Below, piece by piece: positions 1-11,500 of a stretch of 64,000 nt of DNA. The stretch is from Candidatus Enterococcus huntleyi (GTDB taxonomy: Bacteria; Bacillota; Bacilli; Lactobacillales; Enterococcaceae). The stretch is taken from NCBI RefSeq assembly GCF_009933175.1, contig NZ_MAEJ01000032.1, positions 183,526 to 247,525 of the forward strand. The letters run 5' to 3'. Position 1 is the first letter of the stretch; each line of letters starts with the position of its first letter. The position numbers and the translations under genes are program-made. The notes below the pieces were generated by a model, which saw nothing but the letters and a program-made list of their open reading frames with translations, did no database searches and was not told the origin of the DNA.

Positions 1-3000
1 GACAGCGTAACAGGGTATACAACGGTTATCGATAATGATGATCATACTAATATCACAATTACCAATACTCATATACCGGAGCTAACTGAAGTGACGGGTG
101 AGAAACATTGGGATGACGCGGATGACCAAGATGGCGTGAGACCGTCAAGTGTGACCGTTAATCTATTGGCAAATGGCGTAAAAGTTGACAGCAAAGTGAT
201 CAACGAAGACAATTTCTGGGAATATGCCTTCATAGAGCTCGATAAATATGAAGCAGGCCAAGAAATTACGTACACAATTACCGAAGATACCGTCCCTAAT
301 TACTCAGTAAGCTATAACGGATTTGATATTACAAATAGCTACACACCAGGTCAAACAAGTGTTTCTGTACTGAAAGCTTGGAATGATGCCGATAACCAAG
401 ATGGCATCCAACCAACCAGTATCGAAGTGCAATTGTATGCGGATGACGTAGCTTACGGTGCACCAGAAACCTTAACAGCTGGTGGGAACTGGTCTCATAC
501 GTGGCAGAACTTGGATGAAAAAGCAGCGGGTCAACCGATTGTTTATACCGTCCAAGAAGTAGGCAGCGTAACAGGTTATACAACAGTTGTGACTGAAGAA
601 AATCCTGGGAACTTTACGATTACTAACAGTCATACACCAGAATTAACTGAAGTAACCGGTGAGAAACACTGGGATGATGCCGATAACCAAGATGGCATTC
701 GTCCAGATAGTATCATCGTGAACTTACTTGCTAACGGCGTAGAAGTCGACAGTCAAGAAGTTGAAGCAGACGGTGAAGGCAACTGGAAGTACACATTTAC
801 TGACTTAGATAAGTATGAAGCAGGTCAAGAAATTACCTATACAGTGACTGAAGATACTGTGCCAAATTATTCGGTGGATTATAGCGACTTTGATATTTTC
901 AATAGCTATACACCAGGTCAAACCAGCATGTCTGTACAGAAGGTTTGGGATGACGCGAATAATCAAGATGGTCTTAGACCAACCAGTATCGAAGTTCAAT
1001 TGTATGCGGATGGCGTTGAAAAAGATGCGCCAGTGACCTTGAATGAAGATAATCAATGGAAACATACATGGGGCAACTTGGACGAGAAATCAGCCGGGCA
1101 ACCGATTGATTATACCGTGCAAGAAGTTACGAGTCTTCCTGGCTACACAACGTCTCAAACGACAACTCCTGGCAATGTGACAATCACCAATAGTCATACA
1201 CCAGCACTAGTTGATGTTAATGGCGCAAAAACATGGGACGATGCCGATGATCAAGATGGCGTTCGACCAGACAGCATTACGGTTAATTTATTAGCCAACG
1301 GCGTCAAAATTGATAGTCAAGTCGTGTCAGGCGGATCTTGGGATTACGGATTTACTAATCTACCAAAATTTGAAAATGGGGTCGAGATTAACTACACAAT
1401 TAGTGAAGATACCGTCCCAAGCTACACAACAACTTACGAAGGATTTAATATTACTAACAGCTACACACCAGGTAAAACGAGTGTTACTGTGACCAAAGCG
1501 TGGAATGATGCAGGCAACCAAGATGGCATTCGACCAACGAGCATTCAAGTCCAATTGTTTGCCGATGGAACAGCCTACGGTACACCAATGACCTTAACAA
1601 GTATCGACAATTGGAGCTATACATGGGTCGGCTTAGATGAAAAAGCTGCTGGCCAACCGATTGTCTACACGGTTGAAGAAATTGGCACTGTACCTGGCTA
1701 CACGAAAACGAAGGATGATACTGATCCAGCCAATGTCACAATCACTAACAGTCATACACCAGCTGAAGTTTCCGTTGAAGGGTCGAAAACTTGGAATGAC
1801 GCGGATGATCAAGATGGTGTCAGACCAACAAGTATTATTGTGAATTTACTGGCTGATGGTTTGAAAATTGATAGCCGATTAGTTGAAGATGATGGCGATG
1901 GCAACTGGACGTACTCATTTGCTGGCTTGCCAAAATTTGCCAACGGGCAAGAGATTGCTTACACGATTACGGAAGATACTGTTCCTAATTACACCACGAC
2001 TTACCAAGGCTTTGATATTACAAACAGCTACACACCAGGTCAAACGGGTGTTACTGTAACGAAAGTCTGGAACGATGCCGACAATCAAGATGGCTTACGT
2101 CCAGATAGTATCGAGGTTCAATTGTATGCCGATGGCGTAGAAAAAGGCGCACCAGTCACCTTAACAAGTCTTGACAACTGGTCGTACACATGGACCGACT
2201 TAGATGAAAAATCTGGCGGTCAAACGATTGTTTACACGGTCCAAGAAGTTGATAGCGTACCTGGCTATACAACGGTTGTGAACAATGACAATCACACGAT
2301 TACTAACAGTCATACACCAGAATTAACGGAAGTAACCGGTGAGAAACATTGGAATGATGCCAATAACCAAGATGGCATTCGACCAGATAGTATCACGGTT
2401 AATCTACTAGCTAACGGCGTAAAAGTCGACAGTCTAGAAGTTGAAGCAGATGGTGAAGGCAATTGGGCTTACGAATTCACTGGCTTAGATAAATTTGAAG
2501 CGGGTCAAGAAATTGACTATACAGTGACCGAAGAAGCCGTGCCAAATTACACAGTCAGCTACAACGAGAATGATTTTGATATCACCAATAGCTACACACC
2601 AGGTCAAACCAGCGTTTCTGTATTTAAAGTCTGGGATGACGCTAATAATCAAGACGGTCTTCAACCAACCAGCATCGACGTTCAATTGTATGCCGATGAC
2701 ACAGCTTACGGGGCACCAATTACCTTAACGGCTGGAACAGGTTGGAGTCATACATGGGGTAACTTAGATGAGAAAGCTGCCGGTCAGCCAATTGTCTATA
2801 GAGTGGAAGAAGTTGGTAGTGTACCTGGCTATACAACAACCAAAAATGATACAGATTCAACGAATGTGATTATCACCAATAGTCATACACCAGCCGAAGT
2901 GACGGTTGAAGGTGAGAAAAATTGGGATGATGCCAACAACCAAGATGGCGTCCGTCCAACAAGTATCATGGTGAATTTACATGCCGATGGACTGAAAATT

Positions 3001-6000
3001 AAGAATCAAGAAGTCGAAGCAGATGAAGAAGGCAATTGGACCTATAAATTTGCTGATTTACCAAAATTTGCAAATGGTTCAGAAATTAATTACACAATTA
3101 CCGAAGATGCCGTACCAAATTACTCGACGACTATCGTGGGTACGAGCATTACCAACAGTTACACACCAGGCCAAACGAGTCTAACCGTTAACAAAGCTTG
3201 GGCTGATGCGAATAACCAAGATGGCATTCGTCCAGCAAGTGTGCAAGTTCAATTGTTTGCCGATGGCGTAGCAAAAGGGGCACCAGAAACCTTAACCGCA
3301 CCGACTTGGACCCATACATGGGGCAACTTGGATGAGAAAGCAGCTGGCCAAGCGATTGAGTACACAGTGCAAGAAGTTGGCACAGTCTCTGGGTATACAG
3401 CGCTAGTGGATGCAACTGATCCAATGAACGTACTGATTACGAACAGCCACACACCAGAATTGACGCAAGTCTCAGGTGAGAAAACATGGGATGACGCCAA
3501 CAATCAAGATGGCGTACGACCAAATAGTATCATCGTTAATTTACTGGCTAATGGTCTGAAAGTCGACAGTCAAGAAGTCGAAGCAGACGATGAAGGAAAA
3601 TGGACGTACGAATTTACTGGCCTAGATAAATATGAAGCAGGTCAAGAAATCAACTACACAATTACCGAAGATACAGTACCAAATTATTCAGTGAACTATA
3701 GCGGATTTGATATCACAAACAGCTATACACCAGGTCTAAGAAATGTTTCTGTACTGAAAACTTGGGATGATATGAATAACCAAGATGGCATTCAACCAAC
3801 CAGCATTCAAGTTCAATTGTTTGCGGATGGTACAGCTAAAGGCGCACCAGTGACCTTAACAGCAGGTACAGGTTGGACCCATACATGGGAAGATTTAGAT
3901 GAAAAAGCAGCCGGTCAAGCGATCGTCTATACTGTTGCGGAAGTTGGCACTGTAACCGGCTATACAACAGTTGTGACGGAAGAAACGCCGGGGAACTTTA
4001 CGATTCTTAATACCCATGCGCCAGAACAAACGCAAGTGAGCGGTGAGAAAACATGGAATGACGCCAACAATCAAGATGGTGTCCGTCCAACAAGTATCAT
4101 GGTGAACTTATTGGCAAATGGCACACCAGTCGCTAGCCAAGAAGTAACCGAGGATGACGATTGGCGTTATGAATTTACTGGCTTAGATAAATATGAAAAT
4201 GGGCTAGAAATTGATTACACAATTACCGAAGATGTTGTACCAAATTACTCAACTGATTACCAAGGCTTTGATATTACAAACAGCTATACACCGGGTCAAA
4301 CTGCGGTAACTGTGATCAAAGCGTGGGACGATGCAGCCAACCAAGATGGCCTACGTCCAGAGAGTATCGAGGTTCAATTGTATGCGGATAACGTTGCAAA
4401 AGGCGCACCCGTGACATTGACTGAAGATAATTCATGGACCCATACATGGGACAACTTGGATGAAAAAGCAGCCGGTCAAACGATCGTCTATACTGTCGCG
4501 GAAGTTGGCACTGTAGCAGGCTACACAGCGGCGACAACAACTACGCCTGGAACGGTCGTGATTACCAATAGTCACACACCAGCAGAAGTTGATGTGAACG
4601 GTGCGAAAACCTGGGATGATGCCAACGATCAAGATGGTTTCAGACCTGCAAGCATTACCGTTAATTTATTAGCGGATGGCGTGAAGATTGATAGTCTAGA
4701 CGTAACAGAGGCCGATAGCTGGGAGTATGCATTTACTAACTTGCCGAAATTTGCCAATGGTACGGAGATTGACTACACAATTACCGAAGATGCGGTACCA
4801 AATTATTCAGTTACTTACGAAGGACATAACATGACGAATAGTCATACACCAGGTCAAACTGGCGTAAACGTGACGAAGGTTTGGGCGGATGCGAATGACC
4901 AAGATGGTCTACGTCCAACAAGTATCGAGGTTCAATTGTATGCCGATGACGTAGCTTACGGCGCACCAATTACCTTAACAAGTGAGAATAACTGGACGCA
5001 CAGCTGGACAGATTTGGATGAGAAAGCAAACGGTCAAACGATTGCTTACACGGTTCAAGAAGTCGGTTCTGTAACCGGCTATACAACTGCAGTTGATGCA
5101 AATGATCCAACGAATGTTGTGATTACAAACAGCCACACACCAGCAGAAATCACTGTTAATGGGGCGAAAACTTGGAACGACGCGGACAATCAAGATGGCG
5201 TTCGACCAGAAAACATCACAGTTAATTTATTGGCAGATGGCGAGAAAGTAGCTAGCCAAGTGGTAACCGCTGATGACAATGGCGAATGGCGCTATGCATT
5301 TACTGATTTACCGAAATTTGCGAATGGTAGTGAAATTGACTATGTGATTACCGAAGAAGCTGTACCGAACTACTCAGTGACGTACAACGGTTTTGACATC
5401 GAAAATAGCTACACACCAGGTCAAACAGCTGTTTCTGTCAACAAAGTTTGGGCAGATGCGGATAACCAAGATGGCCTGCGTCCAGACAGTATCGAGGTTC
5501 AATTGTATGCCGATGGCGCTGAAAAAGGCGCACCGGTGACCTTAAATGAAGAGAATTCATGGAGACACACATGGGGCAACCTAGATGAGAAATCTTCTGG
5601 TCAAACAATTGACTATACAGTCGAAGAAGTTGGGACTGTCGCAGGATATACCACAGTCAAGGACGATGAAGATCGTGCCAATGTGGTAATCACCAACAGT
5701 CATACAACGGAAGAAACACAAGTAACAGGTTCGAAAACATGGGCTGATGCCAACAATCAAGATGGCTTACGTCCAACAACAATCACCGTGAATCTATTGG
5801 CGAATGACGTAAAAGTTGCGAGCCAAGTGGTAACAGATGATGGCTTTGGTAATTGGAACTATTCATTTACTAACCTAGATAAATACGAAAATGGCCAAGT
5901 AATCAACTATACAATTACCGAAGATGCGGTAGCGAACTATACAACTGAGTATGCAGGCTATGACATCACCAATAGTCATACACCAGCACAAACAGAAGTG

Positions 6001-8484
6001 AGCGGTGCGAAAACTTGGAACGACGCCAACAATCAAGACGGCGTTCGACCAGATAGTATCACCGTGAACTTATTGGCAAATGACGAAAAAGTCGACAGTC
6101 AAGAAGTAACCGCTGATGAAGAAGGCAACTGGACTTATGCCTTCACAAATCTAGATAAATTTGTCGACGGTCAAGAAATTACGTACACAGTGAGTGAAGA
6201 AGCTGTGCCGAATTACACGACAACTTACGAAGGATTTGACATCACTAACAGCTACACACCAGGTCAAACAACTATTTCTGTAAATAAAGTTTGGGCTGAC
6301 GAAAACAATCAAGATGGCTTACGTCCAGACAGTATTGATGTTCAATTGTTCGCGGACGGTGTTGAAAAAGGCGAAGCAATTACCTTGAATGAAGCCAACA
6401 GCTGGACACATACATGGACTGACTTAGCTGAAAAAGCAGACGGAAAAGCGATTGTTTATACAGTTGAAGAAGTCGGCAATGTTACAGGATACACAACAGC
6501 AGTTGATGATGCTGATCCAGCAAACGTAGTGATTACGAACAGTCATACTCCGGCAACAACTGAAGTAACGGGTTCGAAAACTTGGAACGATGCCAACAAT
6601 CAAGATGGCGTTCGACCAGACAGTATCACCGTGAACTTGTTGGCAGACGGCGTCAAAGTCGCAAGCCAAGAAGTCAAAGCAGACAAAGAAGATAACTGGA
6701 ATTACAGCTTCACTGACCTTCCAGAATTTGCCAATGGCCAAGCAATTGTCTATAGCATTTCTGAAGAAGTAGTGGCAAACTATACGACTACTTACGAAGG
6801 CTTTGACATCACAAACAGCTACACACCAGGTAAAACTGGCGTGACTGTGACGAAAATCTGGGCTGACGCAAACGATCAAGATGGTTTACGTCCTGAGACT
6901 ATCGCCGTTCAATTGTTCGCAGATGGCGAAAAACAAGGCGAAGAAATTACCTTGAATGCAGCTAACAGCTGGACACATACTTGGACTGATTTAGCTGAAA
7001 AAGCTGATGGAACAGTGATTGATTACACAGTTGAAGAGGCTGGCACGGTCGCTGGTTACACAACAGCGGTTGATGCAAGTAATCCAGCGAATGTAGTGAT
7101 TACGAACAGTCACACACCAGAAACAACTGAAGTAACAGGTTCTAAAACTTGGAACGACGCTGACAATCAAGACGGCGTTCGCCCAGAAGCAATCACTGTG
7201 AACTTATTGGCGGATGGCGAGAAAGTCGCAAGCCAAGAAGTCAAAGCTGATAAAGAAGGTAACTGGAACTATAGCTTCACAGACCTTCCAGAATTTGCGA
7301 AAGGACAAGCAATTATCTACACAGTTTCTGAAGAAGCGGTCACAAATTACACGACTACTTACGAAGGATTCGACATCACAAACAGCTACACACCTGGTCA
7401 AACAGGCGTGACAGTAACGAAAGTCTGGGCGGATGGCGAGGACAAAGATGGTTTACGTCCAACAACGATTCAGGTTCAATTGTTCGCAGATGGCAAAGCA
7501 ACTGGCGAGCCAGTAACGCTTGATGCCGAAATGAATTGGAAGCACACATGGACTGAATTAGCTGAAAAAGCAGACGGCAAAGCGATTGCTTACACAGTAG
7601 AAGAAGTCAGCGAAGTAGAAGGTTACACGGCAACTGTTGATGCCAGTGATCCAGCGAATGTTGTAATTACTAACCACCACACACCAAAAGTGGATGATCG
7701 TTTGATTCAAATCATCGGTCAAAAAACGTGGGTTGATGAAGACAACAAAGCGGGCGCTCGTCCAACAAGCATCACCATCAATCTATTAGCAGATGGCGTG
7801 AAGGTTGACAGCCGTGAAGTAACAGCAGAAACTGACTGGGCTTACAGCTTTGACAATCTACAAGAATTAGCTGATGAACGACCAATCGTCTACACAATCA
7901 GTGAAGAAGCAGTCGAAAACTATACACCAATCTATGATGGCTTTGATGTAGTTAACCACTACACACCAGAAACAACTAGCTTAACTGTCAACAAAGTTTG
8001 GGATGATAGCAACGACAAAGACAAGCTACGTGCGAAGAGTATTGAGGTTCAATTACTCGCAAATGGGCAACCAGTTGAACCAATCGTGACCTTGTCTGAA
8101 GAAAATAATTGGACAGCAAGCTGGACTGAATTGGCTAAAGAAGCAGACGGTAAAGTAATCGAGTACACCGTTGAAGAAATTAGCGAAGTCAAAGGCTATG
8201 TGGCAACTGTGACAAAACTGGATGAAACTAACCAGACAATCACGAATAAACATACACCTGAAGTGAAGCAACCGGATCCAAAAGATCCAACAGAACCAAA
8301 AGCACCAGCGAAACCAGTAACACCGGTAACACCAAAAGCACCGAAGAAAGATCAGCCTAAGAAACAATTACCGAAGACTGGGGAAGTAACAAACCCATTC
8401 GTCAGCTATCTAGGTGTTAGCTTGATCGCGTTCGTGGCACTCATTGAACAACGCAGAAGAGCACAAAAAAGCGCTAAAAGATAA
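1..8484 (+). CDS. Giant CnaB-repeat LPXTG surface protein (5' end outside window)
   Basis: The reading frame is open from base 1, so the signal peptide and true start lie upstream; 2827 residues are visible. I count 29 copies of a roughly 90-residue domain marked by W(D/N)DA..QDG.RP. They are CnaB-like beta-sandwiches with the expected isopeptide residues: Lys near the first strand (EKHW/SKTW), Glu in YTITE or YTVEE, Asn in ITNSYTP/ITNSHTP. Two versions alternate: type 1 (VNLLANG ... ITNSYTPGQT) and type 2 (VQLYADG ... ITNSHTPA). The last two repeats are degenerate in the QDG motif. A Pro/Lys-rich linker, LPKTGE, a hydrophobic segment and an Arg/Lys tail follow, so it should be sortase-linked to peptidoglycan. 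It is probably a stretched, self-crosslinked adhesive fibre; the ligand is unknown. Confidence 0.93.
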   Translation, partial: DSVTGYTTVIDNDDHTNITITNTHIPELTEVTGEKHWDDADDQDGVRPSSVTVNLLANGVKVDSKVINEDNFWEYAFIELDKYEAGQEITYTITEDTVPNYSVSYNGFDITNSYTPGQTSVSVLKAWNDADNQDGIQPTSIEVQLYADDVAYGAPETLTAGGNWSHTWQNLDEKAAGQPIVYTVQEVGSVTGYTTVVTEENPGNFTITNSHTPELTEVTGEKHWDDADNQDGIRPDSIIVNLLANGVEVDSQEVEADGEGNWKYTFTDLDKYEAGQEITYTVTEDTVPNYSVDYSDFDIFNSYTPGQTSMSVQKVWDDANNQDGLRPTSIEVQLYADGVEKDAPVTLNEDNQWKHTWGNLDEKSAGQPIDYTVQEVTSLPGYTTSQTTTPGNVTITNSHTPALVDVNGAKTWDDADDQDGVRPDSITVNLLANGVKIDSQVVSGGSWDYGFTNLPKFENGVEINYTISEDTVPSYTTTYEGFNITNSYTPGKTSVTVTKAWNDAGNQDGIRPTSIQVQLFADGTAYGTPMTLTSIDNWSYTWVGLDEKAAGQPIVYTVEEIGTVPGYTKTKDDTDPANVTITNSHTPAEVSVEGSKTWNDADDQDGVRPTSIIVNLLADGLKIDSRLVEDDGDGNWTYSFAGLPKFANGQEIAYTITEDTVPNYTTTYQGFDITNSYTPGQTGVTVTKVWNDADNQDGLRPDSIEVQLYADGVEKGAPVTLTSLDNWSYTWTDLDEKSGGQTIVYTVQEVDSVPGYTTVVNNDNHTITNSHTPELTEVTGEKHWNDANNQDGIRPDSITVNLLANGVKVDSLEVEADGEGNWAYEFTGLDKFEAGQEIDYTVTEEAVPNYTVSYNENDFDITNSYTPGQTSVSVFKVWDDANNQDGLQPTSIDVQLYADDTAYGAPITLTAGTGWSHTWGNLDEKAAGQPIVYRVEEVGSVPGYTTTKNDTDSTNVIITNSHTPAEVTVEGEKNWDDANNQDGVRPTSIMVNLHADGLKIKNQEVEADEEGNWTYKFADLPKFANGSEINYTITEDAVPNYSTTIVGTSITNSYTPGQTSLTVNKAWADANNQDGIRPASVQVQLFADGVAKGAPETLTAPTWTHTWGNLDEKAAGQAIEYTVQEVGTVSGYTALVDATDPMNVLITNSHTPELTQVSGEKTWDDANNQDGVRPNSIIVNLLANGLKVDSQEVEADDEGKWTYEFTGLDKYEAGQEINYTITEDTVPNYSVNYSGFDITNSYTPGLRNVSVLKTWDDMNNQDGIQPTSIQVQLFADGTAKGAPVTLTAGTGWTHTWEDLDEKAAGQAIVYTVAEVGTVTGYTTVVTEETPGNFTILNTHAPEQTQVSGEKTWNDANNQDGVRPTSIMVNLLANGTPVASQEVTEDDDWRYEFTGLDKYENGLEIDYTITEDVVPNYSTDYQGFDITNSYTPGQTAVTVIKAWDDAANQDGLRPESIEVQLYADNVAKGAPVTLTEDNSWTHTWDNLDEKAAGQTIVYTVAEVGTVAGYTAATTTTPGTVVITNSHTPAEVDVNGAKTWDDANDQDGFRPASITVNLLADGVKIDSLDVTEADSWEYAFTNLPKFANGTEIDYTITEDAVPNYSVTYEGHNMTNSHTPGQTGVNVTKVWADANDQDGLRPTSIEVQLYADDVAYGAPITLTSENNWTHSWTDLDEKANGQTIAYTVQEVGSVTGYTTAVDANDPTNVVITNSHTPAEITVNGAKTWNDADNQDGVRPENITVNLLADGEKVASQVVTADDNGEWRYAFTDLPKFANGSEIDYVITEEAVPNYSVTYNGFDIENSYTPGQTAVSVNKVWADADNQDGLRPDSIEVQLYADGAEKGAPVTLNEENSWRHTWGNLDEKSSGQTIDYTVEEVGTVAGYTTVKDDEDRANVVITNSHTTEETQVTGSKTWADANNQDGLRPTTITVNLLANDVKVASQVVTDDGFGNWNYSFTNLDKYENGQVINYTITEDAVANYTTEYAGYDITNSHTPAQTEVSGAKTWNDANNQDGVRPDSITVNLLANDEKVDSQEVTADEEGNWTYAFTNLDKFVDGQEITYTVSEEAVPNYTTTYEGFDITNSYTPGQTTISVNKVWADENNQDGLRPDSIDVQLFADGVEKGEAITLNEANSWTHTWTDLAEKADGKAIVYTVEEVGNVTGYTTAVDDADPANVVITNSHTPATTEVTGSKTWNDANNQDGVRPDSITVNLLADGVKVASQEVKADKEDNWNYSFTDLPEFANGQAIVYSISEEVVANYTTTYEGFDITNSYTPGKTGVTVTKIWADANDQDGLRPETIAVQLFADGEKQGEEITLNAANSWTHTWTDLAEKADGTVIDYTVEEAGTVAGYTTAVDASNPANVVITNSHTPETTEVTGSKTWNDADNQDGVRPEAITVNLLADGEKVASQEVKADKEGNWNYSFTDLPEFAKGQAIIYTVSEEAVTNYTTTYEGFDITNSYTPGQTGVTVTKVWADGEDKDGLRPTTIQVQLFADGKATGEPVTLDAEMNWKHTWTELAEKADGKAIAYTVEEVSEVEGYTATVDASDPANVVITNHHTPKVDDRLIQIIGQKTWVDEDNKAGARPTSITINLLADGVKVDSREVTAETDWAYSFDNLQELADERPIVYTISEEAVENYTPIYDGFDVVNHYTPETTSLTVNKVWDDSNDKDKLRAKSIEVQLLANGQPVEPIVTLSEENNWTASWTELAKEADGKVIEYTVEEISEVKGYVATVTKLDETNQTITNKHTPEVKQPDPKDPTEPKAPAKPVTPVTPKAPKKDQPKKQLPKTGEVTNPFVSYLGVSLIAFVALIEQRRRAQKSAKR

Positions 8485-8514
8485 AGGGTAGCGCAAGCTA
8501 ATTGAATAGGTGAT

Positions 8515-8556
8515 GAGACTTACTGCTTGGCAGTAAGTCTCAAAGCTTATTTTTAT
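8515..8556 (+). terminator. Rho-independent terminator after CnaB protein gene
   Basis: An 11-bp perfect stem (8515-8525 with 8531-8541, loop cttgg) is followed a few bases later by a T-rich run. It lies 30 bp after the stop codon and separates the two surface-protein genes. Confidence 0.8.
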
Positions 8557-8594
8557 AGGAACAAAAAAATGAATACATAGGAAAGGAGAAAAGA

Positions 8595-11500
8595 ATGTTT
8601 AAAAAATTGGGTATATTTTTAGGTGTTTTTATCTCTATGTTCTGTTTTTCCGTAGCCGGATCTGCAGAAGAAAATAGCTCGGTCTATACGATCGACAATG
8701 CGCACTGGGGAATTGGCGAAGGGGCAGAATATGCTGATACCAATGCTGAAAATATTACTAATGCACTAAATTGGGCAGCTGACGAAGGTTATTCAACGAT
8801 TCAGTTTCCAACTGGGGACTATATGGTTAGTGAAACAACTTTTGTATCTATTAAAGATATGGCCAATGTAACAATCGATTTGAATGGTGCAACGATTCGC
8901 ATTCGACCACATGCTTTACTGAAAAGTAAAGTCATCCATATGGAACGTATAAAAAATGTTAAGTTGACCAACGGGACTGTTGCCGGGGATATCGATACAC
9001 ATGATTACACGAACCCTAATTCAACAGAACAAAATTCTTTAATTTTGATTGAAAGTGGCGTGGTTGATTGTACGTTTGATGGTGTCACTGTCAAGGATTC
9101 AACCGGCTGGGGTGTAACCATTGGTAAAGGGAAAGAGTTCCATAATGGCCGTTATAATTCCGGATTATCAATGTACAATCTTGAATCTGGAGGCTATGAT
9201 TTAGAAACTGGAGAATTAATCGATAGTACAGAAACAATTCGTACAAAGACGTCTTTTGATGTAAGAGATTTTGTGGAGACATTTGGTGGAAAATACTTTA
9301 TTCTAGGCTACGATCTGGCTTATATGAACAATATTTATTTGTCCACAAGAGAGTTTGATGCAGTCTTTTATGATGAGAACGGAAACTTTATTTCAACTGC
9401 AAAAAACCAAATGGTTTATAACAAAACAGTTGTACCAGATAATGCCTATACAGTACATTTTGTGATCCATCAGCCAAATGTTCCAATAGATGGCGATGAT
9501 GATTTTAACAAAGCGGTTGCATTCTTAACTTATTACGAACAACCAACAGGTCTAGTCTTCGAAAACTGTCTCTTTGATAACAATAAGAGTTTAGCGATGG
9601 CTGTCTGTGGTGGTGAGTACATGACTATTCGCAACAACATTTTTCAAAATACGGGTATGTTAGCCCCTGCTTTTGCCATCGACTTAGAAGATGGCTGGGA
9701 GTATATGAACAATATTACAATTAGTGGAAATAAGTTCATAAATAATAAAGGCGACCTTATTTTATGTGCTGGGGATAAAGTGGATATTCGTGACAATGAA
9801 TTCTCAGGAAATGTAAAAATTGCGTCACGTGCCACAAGATATAAAGTGGAAAATAATATTTTTTACAAGAACACTAAGGATGTTGAAAAAGTAGCTTATG
9901 AATTCCGAACAGATACGGTGATCCAAGGAAATACCTACTATAATCGAAGCATTATGGGTGTTAGATCAAAAGCAGTTATTCCGCAAATGGGAACAGAGCT
10001 TACTTGGAAGAATGAAACATTCATCAATAGCGGTATTATGGGAATGGTTAACGAGATGGAGTTACATGATTCAACTTTTGAAGTAGAGGATGACTTTAAA
10101 GAAGCTATCTGGATGGCAGGAACAATTCGCAACTCACATTTTTCGATTGGAGCAGCGAATTTCCGTGGGACTCAAATATATGATTCGACGATTGTCTCAT
10201 TGCGCAACCAAATTAACTGTCAAGTGTACGATAACACAGAGTATAAAGTACGTTATCCACATGTTGGTTTTTATAACACGGACATAAAAAATGCAACAAT
10301 AGGAACAACAGAAGTTAGTGAGTCTTTTAGTTTTAAAGACTGTACATTGAAAGATGTTAGTTTTAGCACAAATGTTTGGAGTGCTAAAACAGAGTTATTA
10401 ATGGAAAACAATCAAATCGAAATGACAGCAGCTGCAAAAGCACCTTTCCTCGATCTTAGCCAAGGGCGAGTGAAAAATTTTGAATTACTTAATAATGAAA
10501 TAAAGAATGCATCCAACAAACAGATCATTTCATTCTTTGATACAACATTTAAACCTGGAACTGACGGAGAACTCATCATTAAGGGGTTAAATGTTACTCA
10601 AAATAACACACCGTACATCATTGATGGTAAGAATACGAATGATGGCACACTATACTTTACTGGATATCATCCAGATAAGAACAATCAATTGCCTGAAGGC
10701 GTGAAAATGTTGAATCCACGTTATGAGGACAATGAGCATTTTATTATACGAGATCCATATGTTGAAGACAGCTCAAGTGAAACAACAGATTCGACTGATA
10801 CAACGGAAACAAGTGAATCGACCGGCTCAAGCAGTACTACAGAACCAACTGATTCAACAAGCACAAGTGAGTCGACAGGCTCAACAAGTTCAACAGAATC
10901 AACTGATACGACAAGTACAAGTGAATCGACAGATACAACAAGCTCAAGTGAAACAACAGATTCGACAAGTTCAACAGAATCAACCGACACAACAAGCACA
11001 AGTGAAACAACAGATTCGACAAGCTCTACTGAATCGACCGACACAACAAGCTCAAGTGAGTCCACAGACTCAACAAGTTCTACTGAATCGACGGATACAA
11101 CAAACTCAAGTGAGTCAACGGATACGACAAGTTCTACTGAATCGACCGACACAACAAGCTCAAGTGAGTCCACAGACTCAACAAGTTCTACTGAATCGAC
11201 GGATACAACAAGCTCAAGTGAGTCAACGGATACGACAAGTTCTACTGAATCAATAGATACGACAAACTCAAGTGAGTCAACAGATACGACGAGTTCAAGT
11301 GAATCGACGGATACGACAAGTTCAACAGAATCGACTGATACAACAAGCTCAAGCGAGTCGACAGATACGACAAGTTCAACAGAATCGACTGACACAACAA
11401 GCTCAAGCGAGTCAACAGATTCGACAAGCTCAAGTGAATCAACAGATTCAACAAGTTCTACTGAATCGACTGACACAACAAGCTCAAGTGAAGCGACAGA

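Noticed and set aside
329..7401. Many 60-150-codon frames on both strands inside the CnaB-repeat gene
   Set aside because: They recur with the repeat period, have no ribosome sites and are by-products of the repeated coding sequence.
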